A program made the translations under genes and the position numbers. A DNA stretch of 64,000 nucleotides. Origin: Oxytricha trifallax. Lineage: Eukaryota; Ciliophora; Spirotrichea; Sporadotrichida; Oxytrichidae. The notes beneath the pieces were generated by a model. It had not been told where the DNA came from and did not search any database. It saw nothing but the letters and a program-made list of their open reading frames with translations. Shown piece by piece: positions 23,994 through 35,293 of the stretch (position 1 is the stretch's first letter; each line of letters begins with the position of its first letter). The stretch lies in NCBI GenBank assembly GCA_000711775.1, contig ARYC01000379.1, forward strand, positions 1 to 64,000, in the 5' to 3' direction.

Positions 23994-24599
23994 AGTATAA
24001 AATGATAACATTTAATGTATTTAACAATTATAATTTTGAAAATTATGTTTTAAGATAAGTTACCATATCTAATTTGTTAAAATATTTGAGAAAAATAATA
24101 AGTGATACAAAACAAAATAAAGAATAAATAATATTACTTAAAAAGTATAATAGCGATTTTAATAATTTCATCAAATATTTGCAGTTATTTTAATATTAAA
24201 AATTAAAACATTAAAGATTTTAAAAATATTAGGAAATGATTAATGATAAAATAACTAAATAAATATAGAATTTGTACAAAAATCAATTAAATAAAGTCTT
24301 TAATAAGACATTTTTTAAATAAAAAAATATTTACATTAATAACTAAAACATATTCTAAATATTAAATAAAACAAATTGTAAATATATTTAGTCAGTTTAA
24401 TTTATTCAATAAAATAATATAGCTGCAAATAAAAAAGTGTACAAAAAAAAATTAAGTATTTAAATAATAAATGATAAATTAAAAGACATAAGAGAAAAAT
24501 AAGAATAAAAATATTTGCTTATGAAAAAAGGAAAGTTTTTTAAATTAAAAAACATAAAATATAGAAAAGTATGAATGTGGTAAGAAATATCTGTGACCA
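23994..24599. other. Very AT-rich stretch, nothing supportable
   Basis: A- and T-rich low-complexity DNA between the palindrome and satellite copy 3. No repeat or reading frame stands out. Confidence 0.45.
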
Positions 24600-25035
24600 A
24601 TTTCAAAAAAGTGCGTGTTTAAGAGGGTGTTTTGAAAAATGTAAAATAAATTTTCTATAATTCCCACTAATTAATAAATTTTGCATCTTTCCTGTGTACT
24701 AAGGACACTAAGCGGAAAGAAGAATGCTCGCAGTGGCAGAATGTTTCATTTTGAGATTTTAGAAATGTGCAAAAAATTATAATAAATTTTAGCGTTTTTG
24801 GCAAATAAAAAATGTTGCGATTTGGAGGCCTTCCCTTGCGATTCAGAGCCTCTTATTGAAGAAGTAAATTTTTATTTTCAATTTAATTAAATTAATTTTT
24901 GGGATTTTAGTTTTAAATAAAATAGCATTTTTTGACTTTTTTATTTCTTTTATTTCGAACACTGATCATTATAAATGTTCTTATGACCTCAAAAATATCT
25001 CGTCTTGTAGAGAATTAAAGACGAAATATTAGTTT
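24600..25035 (-). repeat. Satellite-like repeat, copy 3 (reverse orientation)
   Basis: Reverse complement of the unit seen at 2017-2389 and 4930-5338. It carries the TGCGATTTGGAGGCC and TGCGATTCAGAGCCTC blocks and the TTTATTTCTTTTATTTCGAACACTG block. It is unbroken here, so it gives the internal order of the unit (about 430 bp). Confidence 0.6.
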
Positions 25036-26619
25036 TATAATTCATTTTTAGGAGTTTATATGTGTTATTAGTTATATTTTATGAATTTCTTCAATTTATT
25101 AAACTCGATTATTTTTTTCTAAACCTTCTTTTTATTGATTTCATATATTACTATTACTTTTAGAAACTTCTTTTGGAGGATGAATATGTTTATAATGAAA
25201 TTCAAATTTCCCTTTCTTTATTGACCATAGAGCAGGGTGACCATAATATTTTTTTATTTATTGTGTTTAATTTTTCAAATGAATGTTCAATAATATGTAT
25301 GAATCACAAGGAGGACATTTATAACGAAATATTTAGAAAATTTCAATTTCAAAATATGAATATATTTTTAAAGTTATTAATCTTCCGTTGCCAATGTATT
25401 TGAAATAAGTCAAATATTATTAAAATCGCGAATATTTAAATTCTAAATATATTGCAAATTATATAATTATTTTTTAATTTTTTTAGATATTTATATTATA
25501 ATATTTAAAATGAGCTCAATTAGTAAATTTTATATATTTATCACTTGAGCCCATTATTTTTATATATTTAATTCATTTATATTTAATATCAATTTTTAAT
25601 ATATTTATAAAAAATATTTAATTACTTTTCTATATCTTAATCAAATTTATTCATTTTAATTTATTCTACTCAAAGAATTTATTTTATACTATAAAGTAGA
25701 TACCCCAAATATTTTTTACTTTTTTAATAAAAATTTATTTTCAATTACTCAATTTAATGATAGGAATAAATTTAACTTAATTTGAATTAGAAATACATTT
25801 AATTTCCAATATCAAATATAAATTAGTTTAATTGAGATTTAAACTTATAATGTATTTTTTAAAAAAATTTTTATTAAGTGGCAAAAATAAATACGTTAAC
25901 ATTTAAATTCACAAAAATCTCATATTCTTTTATAAAATCAAGCATATTTATATTATAATATATTAAGAATCTTTAAAGTAACTATAATATATATTACTTT
26001 TTATTTGAGTCACGATTTTTACTCTATTTTGACTAAAAATTTACAACAACCGCAATGGAGTGAACTCACCATCACGTAACTAGTGAGTTTAGGGGGGATT
26101 TTTGCCACTTATATATTTCGACGTTTAATTTGATGTGATAACACTTAAATACACTTCTTTTAGGTGGTGGTTACGTGACCAAGGTGATCATAGTCATTTT
26201 AAATTATGAAATTTATGAAATTCATATTGATAAAACCCAAAATTTTAATTGTTCAATTATGATAATTTTTTGATTCTTATTTAACTTAAAAGATATAAAA
26301 ATCAATTTAATTTTAAAAGAGTAAACATAGCAACTGAGCTCCTCGTGGATGTCAAAAAGTTTTGGCCACTTATATTAAGCGAAATGTAATCTATTGGATT
26401 TTCATAGTCAATCTTATAAGCTAAAATACTATATATGAACTAGTTTTTTCTCTTAAAGATAAAATAACAAGTTCTTTTTCTTTGGATCAATGTGATGTTG
26501 ATTAAAATTTTACTTTTAACTATATTTTAATATAGGAAACATTATAAATATCCATCAATACATATTGATTGCACTCTTTTGACAAGTGCAAAGGTAAAAA
26601 GCAATAAATCGTCTATAGT
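25036..26619. other. AT-rich stretch with a possible small TIR element
   Basis: A 14-bp inverted pair, TAAGTGGCAAAAAT (25875-25888) and ATTTTTGCCACTTA (26098-26111), encloses 209 bp, with a hairpin AACTCAC...GTGAGTT near 26065-26090 just inside the right end. A related TTTTGGCCACTTATAT recurs at about 26355. A 77-codon frame at 25173-25403 is noted, but its composition does not separate it from chance. Confidence 0.35.
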
Positions 26620-26760
26620 ATTCAAAACCCCAAAACCCCTGAAGATGTTTGATTGAGTTTTTGATTGATGAAAGTAGACTATTAACGCATGCTTTATTAA
26701 GGTTTTAATAGGGTTTATGTAGGGGTTAATGGTTTAAATATTAGTAATTTAAGTGAGTAT

Positions 26761-27810
26761 ATGCGAGGTTTGGGATCAGTTTATGACAGTGAATATATAG
26801 ATTTATTGTTTAAGTTGCGTTATGGATGTAATGATTATAGTGATCAACTCAGACCTATTCTAAATTACACATCTATTGCAAGACTGCTCCATAAATCTCC
26901 TGCTACTGTTAGGTCACACTGTCTATTAGCATTGAATTTAAAGAGATAGCATCTTAATTCTAAGCCTAAAAGACCTTTAAAATTCTAGTACCATCATATC
27001 GATTATCTTATTAATGATAAGACTCTAAAATACTGGGCTCATTTCTCTCTGGCTTAGAGGGCTGTGATGTTTCATCGCCAATTTCCTGAGCTACACATCT
27101 CTGCATAATCCATAGCTAATATCTATAAAAAGAATGGTATATCTTACAAGACAGTCAATCGCATTAAGAGAGTGATTGACTTTAATGTTCCATTTTATAA
27201 GACTAATTTAAATTATATATTCGATTAAATGCAGAGGTCTTAAGAGCATAATATAAAGTTTATACACGCTGATGAAGCTGTATTTACATTCAATACATTT
27301 ATATCAAGGTCTTGGTACAAGAGGTATAGTAATATAGAAGTTTATGACTAAAAGGTTAAGATATAAACTCATGCAATCCTTGGTGGAATCAGTGAAGATA
27401 GTGGCCTAGAGACTTATGTTATCCACCCTCGCTCTATAAAGACTGAATAATATATTAAGTTCTTACAATAACTCAGAGACAAATACGCTGACTAAGAGAT
27501 TATTCTGTTCGTTGATAACTTATCAGTTCATAAAACTAAAGACTCAAGGAAGGAATATGAAAGGCTAAACATAACACCTGTATTTAATGTTCCTTACAGC
27601 CCTTAGTTTAATGGAATTGAATTATATTGGGGGTTATTGAAAGGCCACTACAAGAAACTTCTACTCTATCACTTAATGCACGACTTGAAGATAGATACAG
27701 TCGATTTTATAAAGAGTGCTGCTAAAAGAGTCAGCGATGATAAAGCTAAAGTATGCGCAAGAGAAGGTAGATTTTGTGTTTATAAATAAGTATTAGATTT
27801 AAACGAATGA
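26761..27810 (+). CDS. TBE transposase (DD34E), copy C, intact
   Basis: 349 codons from ATG 26761 (MRGLGSVYDSEY) to TGA 27808-27810, uninterrupted with TAA/TAG as Gln. It aligns along its length with copy B. The catalytic motifs are FIHADEAVFTF (first Asp), LFVDNLSVHK (second Asp) and FNGIELYWG (Glu), with the DD34E spacing. Helix-turn-helix-like segments around SPATVRSHCL fit DNA-end binding. The stop lies 6 bp from the convergent 22-kDa stop. An upstream in-frame region without ATG exists, so this ATG is the natural start. Confidence 0.93.
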
Positions 27811-27816
27811 ATAAGT

Positions 27817-28607
27817 TCACATATTAAATTTGCCCGTAAAGGGATTTGGCTTCTCTTTCTTTTCTTCCTCTTAAGGCTTGCTTGGGCCTATGTTTCTTCT
27901 CTTAGTGCCAGCTCCTGCATCTATGTTCATCTCTTCTGGCTTTTATAAATCTTTGAAGAGCCTCTTACTCAATTCATGTTTTACTTGAGACTTTCTCTCT
28001 CTGTTTAATTTGCTGCGCTCTTTCATCAAGTATATAGCAGTACCAGGTTTTTCTATAAAGTTAGAAGACTAAGCTTACTTGAGATGAAAGGATGCTTTTG
28101 AAGATCCTACATCCAGGTGTCACTTATTTTAATACCTTGCTTCTCTTTTTCTTCAGGAGAGATGCTGTAGCGTTTCTTATGAGCTTCTTAAATAACTTCA
28201 TTTAAGTACTCAGGTTTCAGAGTTGCAAGAACACCAAAGAAGAAGTTTCTCTCTGGCAACTTATTAGAGAGCTGTAGCTTTGATGGAAGGTAGAGAGCTA
28301 CGTCCGGATCACTCATAGCATCGTCATATAGGTTTGTCACTGATATTTCAGGGTAGTTAGGTATCTCAATCATCTTTATTTCATTGGTCTTAAAAGCTTT
28401 TTTCTCTTCACTTAGTAAGGCTTTTAAGAATGATATTTTAGTTCCTTCCTGAGTTGGCAAGAACAATCCAACTATGGTTAATATATTAGTATTTGATAAA
28501 AGCTTACCTTGCTATACCAAATATCTATAGAGGTCCTCTTTACTTCGAAATTTTCCTATTAAATCTTGAGATTAAATTCTCTTCATTGCATCATTCATAG
28601 ACTCCAT
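27817..28607 (-). CDS. TBE 22-kDa protein (copy C), apparently intact, two mini-introns
   Basis: Start 28607 (MESMNDAMKRI), stop TGA 27817-27819. Introns at 28472-28507 (36 nt, GTAAGC...CCATAG) and 28053-28078 (26 nt, GTAAGC...TTATAG) lie at the same sites as in copy B. Family blocks RSKEDLYRYLVQQ, LFLPTQEGTKISFLKA, YPEISVTNLYDDAM and LSNKLPERNFFFG are all in frame. The tail is basic/acidic and includes MNIDAGAGTKRRN. Role unknown; conserved in all TBE copies here. Confidence 0.85.
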
Positions 28608-28799
28608 CTTGCTTCCACTTTCTATAAATGTTTATGAAATTTAATATTATGGATATCCATTCTAAACTTACTAAAATTTTACTACTAAATAGAGAGATCC
28701 AACTGGCGGTCAACCTTGAAAAGATATGAGGAGAAGCATTGAAAAACTTGCTCCAAGTTTCACAGATTGATTTCCATTTTTATAAAACTTTCTCCATTC

Positions 28800-29000
28800 A
28801 ATTGCTCCTAATAATGTTTAATTATTTTAGGAGGTCCTCCAAATTAAGTTCGAACTTTATTAGGAGTAAAATTTTAAGGTTAAAACTTAATTAGGAGCAT
28901 ATTAAATTTAAAAATGCTTAATAATTTTACCTCCAAATTAAGTTCAAACTTGATTTGGAGGACCTCCTAGAGAAACAAAACTTCATTAGGAGTAATTTAA
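28800..29000. promoter_or_regulatory. TBE C divergent promoter with inverted TTAGGAG operators
   Basis: Between the 22-kDa (-) and 57-kDa (+) starts, half-sites CTCCTAA/CTCCAAA and TTAGGAG/TTTGGAG occur about eight times in both orientations. They surround AAGTTCGAACTT (28850s) and AAGTTCAAACTT (28930s) cores. CTCCAAATTAAGTTC next to GAACTTTATTAGGAG forms one long imperfect palindrome. Confidence 0.62.
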
Positions 29001-29172
29001 TTTACTAAAACGAATAAAATTCTCATAAAATATGTCAACTTACAGTCTTTTATGATTAATTAATTTTCTTTCCTCTCAGCAAAGAATCTACCAGAGTGTC
29101 TTATACTCTACTATAATAGTTTATCTCGGTAGATTTTATCATTATTATAATAAAATATATCAGCAAACTAAA

Positions 29173-30316
29173 ATGAGCACTAACCTGTTAAGAAGAGCGG
29201 CATTACTTGGATCAAGCCAATAAAAGTTATCATTCCAGCAACCAAGAAAAGTAGAGACCAGAGACGCTTGTACTCAGTGGGAGCCTACTTATGACAACTT
29301 TGACCAGTCTAGCTTTGAGATTTAAATATAAGTTAAGTAGGAGGTTATCAAAGAAGCTGTGCAAATTGAGGAGGAGGTTAAACAACCCGCCATAACATTA
29401 AAAGAAAAATGGGAAGTATGTCTGTGAGTTCTGTGAGAAGCCATATTCTCATACTAGAGACCTCAAAGTGCACTTAAAGAAAAAGCACAATTAAAGTTTT
29501 GTCTTTATTCATGAACCTACAGGGAATAGATTCCTCTAAAAGAGAAGATCAAGAAACCCAGTGGAGTCTCTAAGAGTTGAAGTCTAGAAGTAAGTTAAAA
29601 ATGAAGAAAGCAGTCAAGAACTTTCCAGTCTCTGAGATCAATAAAATCATGGTTAAAATAGAGGCAATGAAGATTCCTATATTAAAAATTATTGACTTAG
29701 ATTCTTGCCTAGAAAGCTACCTCACTCTTGAAGATAAAATAGAGAAGAGAGTCATTACTGATGACTAATATGCTTATAAGATATATCCTTTCAATTACTT
29801 CCTTGCTGATGACAAGTTCCAAATGGAATTTGCTAATGAGTATTATGCTCTTTAAAAGGCAAAGTTAAATGAGTGCAGGCATATCATCTAGCTTGATGCT
29901 ATTTTACTTGGTAAAGATCATGTAGCCTTCAGGCTTCCTTTACTTGAAATGACTTACAGAGAATTCTTATCTGACAATAGATGTCAGAGATAAATTAGCT
30001 AGATAGTATAGCAGATAGTTGAGGGGATTGAAGAGCTTCACAAGCTAGGTTATGTTCATAGAGACTTAAAGCCAGAGAATTTCATGATGAACTTTCAGCC
30101 TCTTAGAGTTTATATTATTGACTTCAACAGAGCTCAAAGAGTGCAAGCTTCTGCATAAGGAAATGTATACGGCACTCCTGGATATTTCCCAGAGAGAGAG
30201 GATTGGAGAGATGGAGACACTTAATGGGATATCTGGGCTCTAGCAAGTAATAATAATAATAATAGAGAGCGACATGCCAAGAAACGATTACTTTAGCTGC
30301 AGGGGTGAGAGAGATT
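29173..30316 (+). pseudogene. TBE 57-kDa gene (copy C), first zinc finger deleted and 3' end lost
   Basis: Starts ATG 29173 (MSTNLLRRAALLG). About 120 bp encoding the first C2H2 finger, present in TBE E, is deleted near 29395, shifting the frame. The second finger (CEFCEKPYSHTRDLKVH) remains. The kinase-like part holds HRDLKPENF, DFNRAQ and TPGYFPEREDWRDG. The gene ends abruptly at the TBE D insertion before its last about 60 codons. Non-functional. Confidence 0.85.
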
Positions 30317-30443
30317 CAAAACCCCAAAACCCCTGAAGTTGTTTAATTGAGTTTTTGATTGATGAAAGTAGACTATTAACGCATGCTTTATTAGGGTTTA
30401 TGTTGTGGTTAATGGTTTAAATATAAGTAATTTAAGTGAGTAT

Positions 30444-31487
30444 ATGCGAGGTTTGGGATCAGTTTATGACAGTGAATATACAGATTTATTGTTTAAGTTG
30501 CGTTATGGATGTAATGATTATAGTGATCAACTGAGGCGTATTCTAAATTACACATCTATTGCAAGACTGCTCCATAAATCTCCTGCTACTGTTAGGTCAC
30601 ACTGTCTATTAGCATTGAATTTAAAGAGATAGCATCTTAATTCTAAGCCTAAAAGACCTTTAAAATTCTAGTAGCATCATATCGATTATCTTATTAATGA
30701 TAAGACTCTAAAATACTGGGCACATTTCTCTCTGGCCTAGAGGGCTGAGATGTTTCATCGCAAATTTCCTGAGCTACACATCTCTGCATAATCCATAGCT
30801 AATATCTATAAAAAGAATGGTAAATCTTACAAGACAGTCAATCGCATTAAGAGAGTGATCGACTTTAATGTTCCATTTTATAAGAATAATTTAAATTATA
30901 TATTCGATTAAATGAGAGGTCTTAAGAGCATAATATAAAGTTTATACAACCTGATGAAGCTGTATTTACATTCAATACATTTATATCAAGGTCTTGGTAC
31001 AAGAGATATAGTAATATAGAAGTTTATGACTAAAAGGTTAAGATATAAACTCATGCAATCCTTGGTGGATCAGTGAAGATAGTGGCCCAGAGACTTATGT
31101 TATCCACCCTCGCTCTATAAAGACTGAATAATATATTAAATTCTTACAATAACTCAGAGACAAATACGATGACTAAGAGATTATTATGTTCGTTGATAAC
31201 TTATCAGTTCATAACTAAAGACTCAAGGAAGGAATATGAAAGGCTAAACATAACACCTGTATTTAATGTTCCTTACAGCCCTTAGTTTAATGGAATTAAT
31301 TATACTGGGGGTTATTGAAAGACCACTACAAAAAACTTCTACTCTATCACTTAATGCACGACTTGAAGATAGAAACAGTCGATATTATAAAGAGTGCTGC
31401 TAAAAGAGTCAGCGATGATAAAGCTAAAGTATGCACAAGAGAAGGTAGATTTTATGTTTATAAATAAGTATTAGATTAAACGAATGA
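30444..31487 (+). pseudogene. TBE transposase (copy D), inactivated
   Basis: Nearly identical to copy C over about 1,040 bp but with several 1-2 base deletions: near 30915, in the GGTGGATCAG stretch (31068), at GTTCATAACTAAAG (31210) and near 31300. The first catalytic block HADEA has become QPDEA, and the sequence around the catalytic Glu (GIE) is damaged. No active transposase can be made. It ends in the same TGA as copy C. Confidence 0.9.
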
Positions 31488-31493
31488 ATAAGT

Positions 31494-32284
31494 TCACATA
31501 TTAAATTTGCCAGTAAAGGGATTTGGCTTCTCTTTCTTTTCTTCCTCTTAAGGCTTGCTTGGGCCTATGTTTCTTCTCAAAGTGCCAGCTCCTGCATCTA
31601 TGTTCATCTCTTCTGGCTTTTATAAATCTTTGAAGAGCCTCTTACTCAATTCATGTTTTAATCGAGACTTTCTCTCTCTGTTCAATTTGCTGCGCTCTTT
31701 CATCAAGTATATAGCAGTACCAGGTTTTTCTATAAAGTTAGAAGACTAAGCTTACTTGAGATGAAAGGATGCTTTTGAAGATCCTACAGCCAGGTGTCAC
31801 TTATTTTAATACCTTGCTTCTCTTTTTCTTAAGGAGAGATGCTGTAGCGTTTCTTATGAGCTTCATAAATAACTTCATTTAAGTACTCAGGTTTCAGAGT
31901 TCCAAGAACACCAAAGAAGAAGTTTCTCTCTGGCAACTTATTAGACAGCTGAAGCTTTGATGGAAGGTAGAGAGCTAAGTCCGGATCACTCATAGCATAG
32001 TCATATAAGTTTGTCACTGATATTTCAGGGTAGTTAGGTATCTCTATCATCTTTATTTCATTGGTCTTAAAAGCTTTTTTCTCTTCACTTAGTAAGGCTT
32101 TTAAGAATGATATTTTAGTTCCTTCCTGAGTTGGCAAGAACAATCCAACTATGGTTAATATATTAGTATTTGATAAAAGCTAACCTTGCTATACCAAATA
32201 TCTATAGAGGTCCTCCTTACTTCGAAAATTTCCTATCAAATCTTGAGATTAAATTCTCTTCATTGCATCATTCATAGACTCCAT
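31494..32284 (-). CDS. TBE 22-kDa protein (copy D), apparently intact
   Basis: Same length as copy C (791 bp including introns), with introns at 32149-32184 and 31730-31755. Start 32284, stop TGA 31494-31496. It differs from C by scattered substitutions only (for example DYAM for DDAM). The neighbouring transposase and 57-kDa genes are broken, so the 22-kDa frame is the best preserved gene in this copy. Confidence 0.82.
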
Positions 32285-32474
32285 CTTGCTTCCACTTTCT
32301 ATAAATGTTTATGAAATTTAAAATTATGGATATCCATTCTAAACTTACTAAAATTTTACTACTAAATAGAGAGATCCAACTGGCGGTCAACCTTGAAAAG
32401 ATATGAGGAGAAGCATTGAAAAACTTGCTCCAAGTTTCACAGATTGATTTCCATTTTTATAAAACTTTCTCCAT

Positions 32475-32650
32475 TCAATTGTTCCTCATAATAAATCATT
32501 CATTTGAGTGTTACTCCTAATTTATTTAAAACTTAATTAGGTGGTTATATTAAACTTTAAAACCGTTTTAGAAGGTACATTAAAAAAAATAAATTTTATA
32601 AACTCCCATCTTAAATTTACAAGAACTGATTTAGGAGCACTATTCACAAA
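32475..32650. promoter_or_regulatory. TBE D divergent promoter motif region
   Basis: Degenerate CTCCTAA/TTAGGTG/TTAGGAG half-sites lie between the 22-kDa and 57-kDa genes. It is more like TBE A than TBE C, even though the neighbouring 22-kDa gene is nearly identical to C. That hints at a mosaic copy. Confidence 0.45.
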
Positions 32651-32822
32651 ACACATTTTTAGGTGCATTTTTATGAATAAAATGGATGAATTAGTTTTTA
32701 AATTATCACTAAATCTAAGAAATATAAAACTAATGTCTCGTACTCTGTTCTCATTAAACCTTTACTCTTGTATAAAGTTAGAATTCATATAACTTGTATA
32801 ATTATTAATAGTATTTATAAAA

Positions 32823-34269
32823 TTAGCGGTAACTTACTAAGAAAAGCGGCTTTGCTTGGCATTAGCCAGCAAAAACTTTTTTTCATGAATCAAATGAAAA
32901 TTGAGACTTCCGATGCCTCTACCTAGTACGAACCTGAAATTTTCTAACTTTATGTATCAGACTTTGAATAGTAATTCAGTTGTTAAATAGAAATGCAGAC
33001 TAAGAAATTTAATGCGAAGTTCTAATGAAAATGGTTGAATAGGAGGAAGAGAAAAAAGAAATAAAAGCATTACATTTATGTGAGGAGTGTGAGAAGAACT
33101 TCACTTATTAATCTGCTCTTAAGGGTCATATCTTAGAACAGCATTATAACAAGCCCAAGCTCTATCTCAAGCATGATAAAATAGATGGAAAATATTTTTG
33201 CCCTTATTGCAATAAGCAATATAACCATTCAAGGGATTTAAAAGTTCACCTTTAAAATCATCAAGGCAAGAAGTTTGAAGTCATAGATCCCGAGACTGGT
33301 GAGATCTTCCTTCAAAAAAGAAAGCCAAGAGACCCATTAGAATCCTTGGAACAAAGATTTAAGAAAGAAAATAAGGTTATTAAAGCAGTGAGAAACCTTC
33401 CAGCTTCTGAGATAGTTAAAATCACTCTGAAGAAACAAGCACTAAAGCTTCCAATTTTAAATTTAATTGTCCTTAAAGAATTTAAGGAAAGTTATCTTAT
33501 ACTTGAGGAAAAGTTTGAGAAAAAGGTCATAACTGATAAGCAGTTCGCATACAAGATTTATCCATTCAACTACTTTAAATGCGATGGCAAGTATCAAATG
33601 GAATTTTTCAATGTGTACTAAGCTCTTACTAAAGCAAGGGATAGAGAGTGCAGATTTATAATTAAGCTCGATGCTATTCAGCTTGCTCAAGATCATGTAG
33701 CTTTTCGTCTTCCTCTATATTAAATGACATTAAGAGACTACATTTAAGATTAAAGGACACCAAAGTAGCTAACTCTTATTCTTACAAATGTTTGCAAAGG
33801 CATTGAGGAGCTGCACACTCTTGGATATGTTCATAGAGATTTGAAGCATGAGAATATAATGCTTGACTTTTCACCTCTCAGAGTAGGAATAATAGATTTC
33901 AATAGATCATTAGAGAATTGAAGCTTCAGGACTTGGCAACGTGTATGGTGCTCCTGGATACTTTACAGAAAGAGAGGACTGGAGAGATGGTGATATTAAA
34001 TGGGATATTGGGCTCTAGCAGCAAATATTTGTGAATGCGATTTGGCAAGAAATGATTACTATAGCTACAAAAGAGAGAAAGATTCAAAACAGAGAATACA
34101 GCAATATCTAGACTAGAATAAGATAAAAGGTAGAATGAAAGGAATGGCTGAGTCGATAATTATCAAGCCTTATCACAGAGCTGACCATACAATAGACTAA
34201 ATTATAAGTTGGATAGGAGAGATAAAGTTTAGAAAGCTGCCTCATGATGCCAAAGTACTGTTTGAGTGA
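32823..34269 (+). pseudogene. TBE 57-kDa gene (copy D), start codon lost and frameshifted
   Basis: The family start ATGAGYGGYAAC reads ATTAGCGGTAAC here, so the initiator is gone. Finger remnants (CEECEKNF, CPYCNKQYNHSRDLKVH), HRDLKHEN, and TPGYF/EREDWRDG equivalents remain, but the frame shifts several times (near 33000, 33920 and 34005, where one base is missing in the WDxWAL block). Ends LFE-TGA at 34267-34269. Much closer to TBE A's 57-kDa gene than to C's. Confidence 0.85.
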
Positions 34270-34427
34270 TAATAAAAATAAAAATAAAACACATGCATTT
34301 TCCACTAATTTATATTACATTATAACCCTAAACCCCTAAATAAACCCTAATAAAGTATGCCTTAATAGTCTACTTTTATTAATCAAAGACTCAATCAAAC
34401 TAGTGAAAGGGTTTTGGGGTTTTGATT

Positions 34428-35284
34428 CCTTATAGTAAATTAATATAGACTCATTAGTAAATTAAATGTTTACTACATTCATTAAAATGTATAAAATTTT
34501 AAATTAATATTGAAGAAGAAATTTTCATATAATTTATTAAATACAAATCGATATATTTAAAAGCTTATAGATTTGCTCAATTTATCGTTGATATTTAAAC
34601 CAGTCAATAAAACCCTTACAAGAGAAATTGTCAAATTCGCACCTGCATAGGGTTAATCTTTCTAAACCCTTCTCTATTTTCTTACAAGTCAAGTAATATT
34701 CTCTGCTATATCAAATCGTTGTCATTTACTTCATCAACATTCTATATAAAGCTAATACATAACCTACAAATATCTTAAATATTAATTGAAATTAGAACAG
34801 TATTTTCTTAAGATATTTGATTGTGTTTTTTTGGAGGAAAAAAGACAGCAAACTACTCTGAATTTTAGAATTAGGTTAATTCATTTTAATTTGAAGTCTT
34901 ATTTAAAATTATTACTTATTTTATAATTATCTAAAGAGTTTAGAATTAAGATCATACAATTTTAATAAAAACAATTAAATTAAGCAATCTATAAATGATT
35001 TAAATGCAGGAAACAAAGTAATTAGTTGAGACTATTAGAGATTCGTAGATTAAAAAGATACACTTGATATCTTGAGCTATTGGAAGAAATAATTAACAGT
35101 GGGAAGATTTGGAGAGTTACTTAATCAACTAGCTGATTATGTTTGAAATGCTTATATTCTATAGCTTTAAAAAGAGCAAAAATTTAATCAATTAAATACT
35201 AAATTATATATATATAAATATTAACTATTAAAAAGTATAAATGAATAAATTAACATATTAATTAATTAAAAACTATTAAATAAG
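34428..35284. other. AT-rich stretch, nothing supportable
   Basis: DNA right of TBE D. No reading frame or repeat with support. Confidence 0.45.
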
Positions 35285-35293
35285 AAACACAGA

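Larger units (their letters stand above)
26623..30316 (+). mobile_element. TBE transposon copy C, interrupted at its right end by TBE D
   Basis: The left end CAAAACCCCAAAACCCC at 26623 follows ATT (26620-26622). Order: transposase (+), 22-kDa (-), 57-kDa (+). The element stops inside the 57-kDa gene at GATT (30313-30316), exactly where TBE D begins. Roughly the last 335 bp expected for C are missing after D. See TBE D for the likely explanation. Confidence 0.92.
30317..34424 (+). mobile_element. TBE transposon copy D (4,108 bp), nested in TBE C
   Basis: CAAAACCCCAAAACCCC starts at 30317 after ATT (30314-30316). GGGGTTTTGGGGTTTTG ends at 34424, followed by ATT (34425-34427). The left flank is the TBE C 57-kDa gene, but the right flank is unrelated DNA. 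The corresponding target site can be seen intact in D's own 57-kDa gene (GATTCAAAAC near 34083). Simple nesting followed by loss of one of two directly repeated right ends explains this. Confidence 0.93.
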
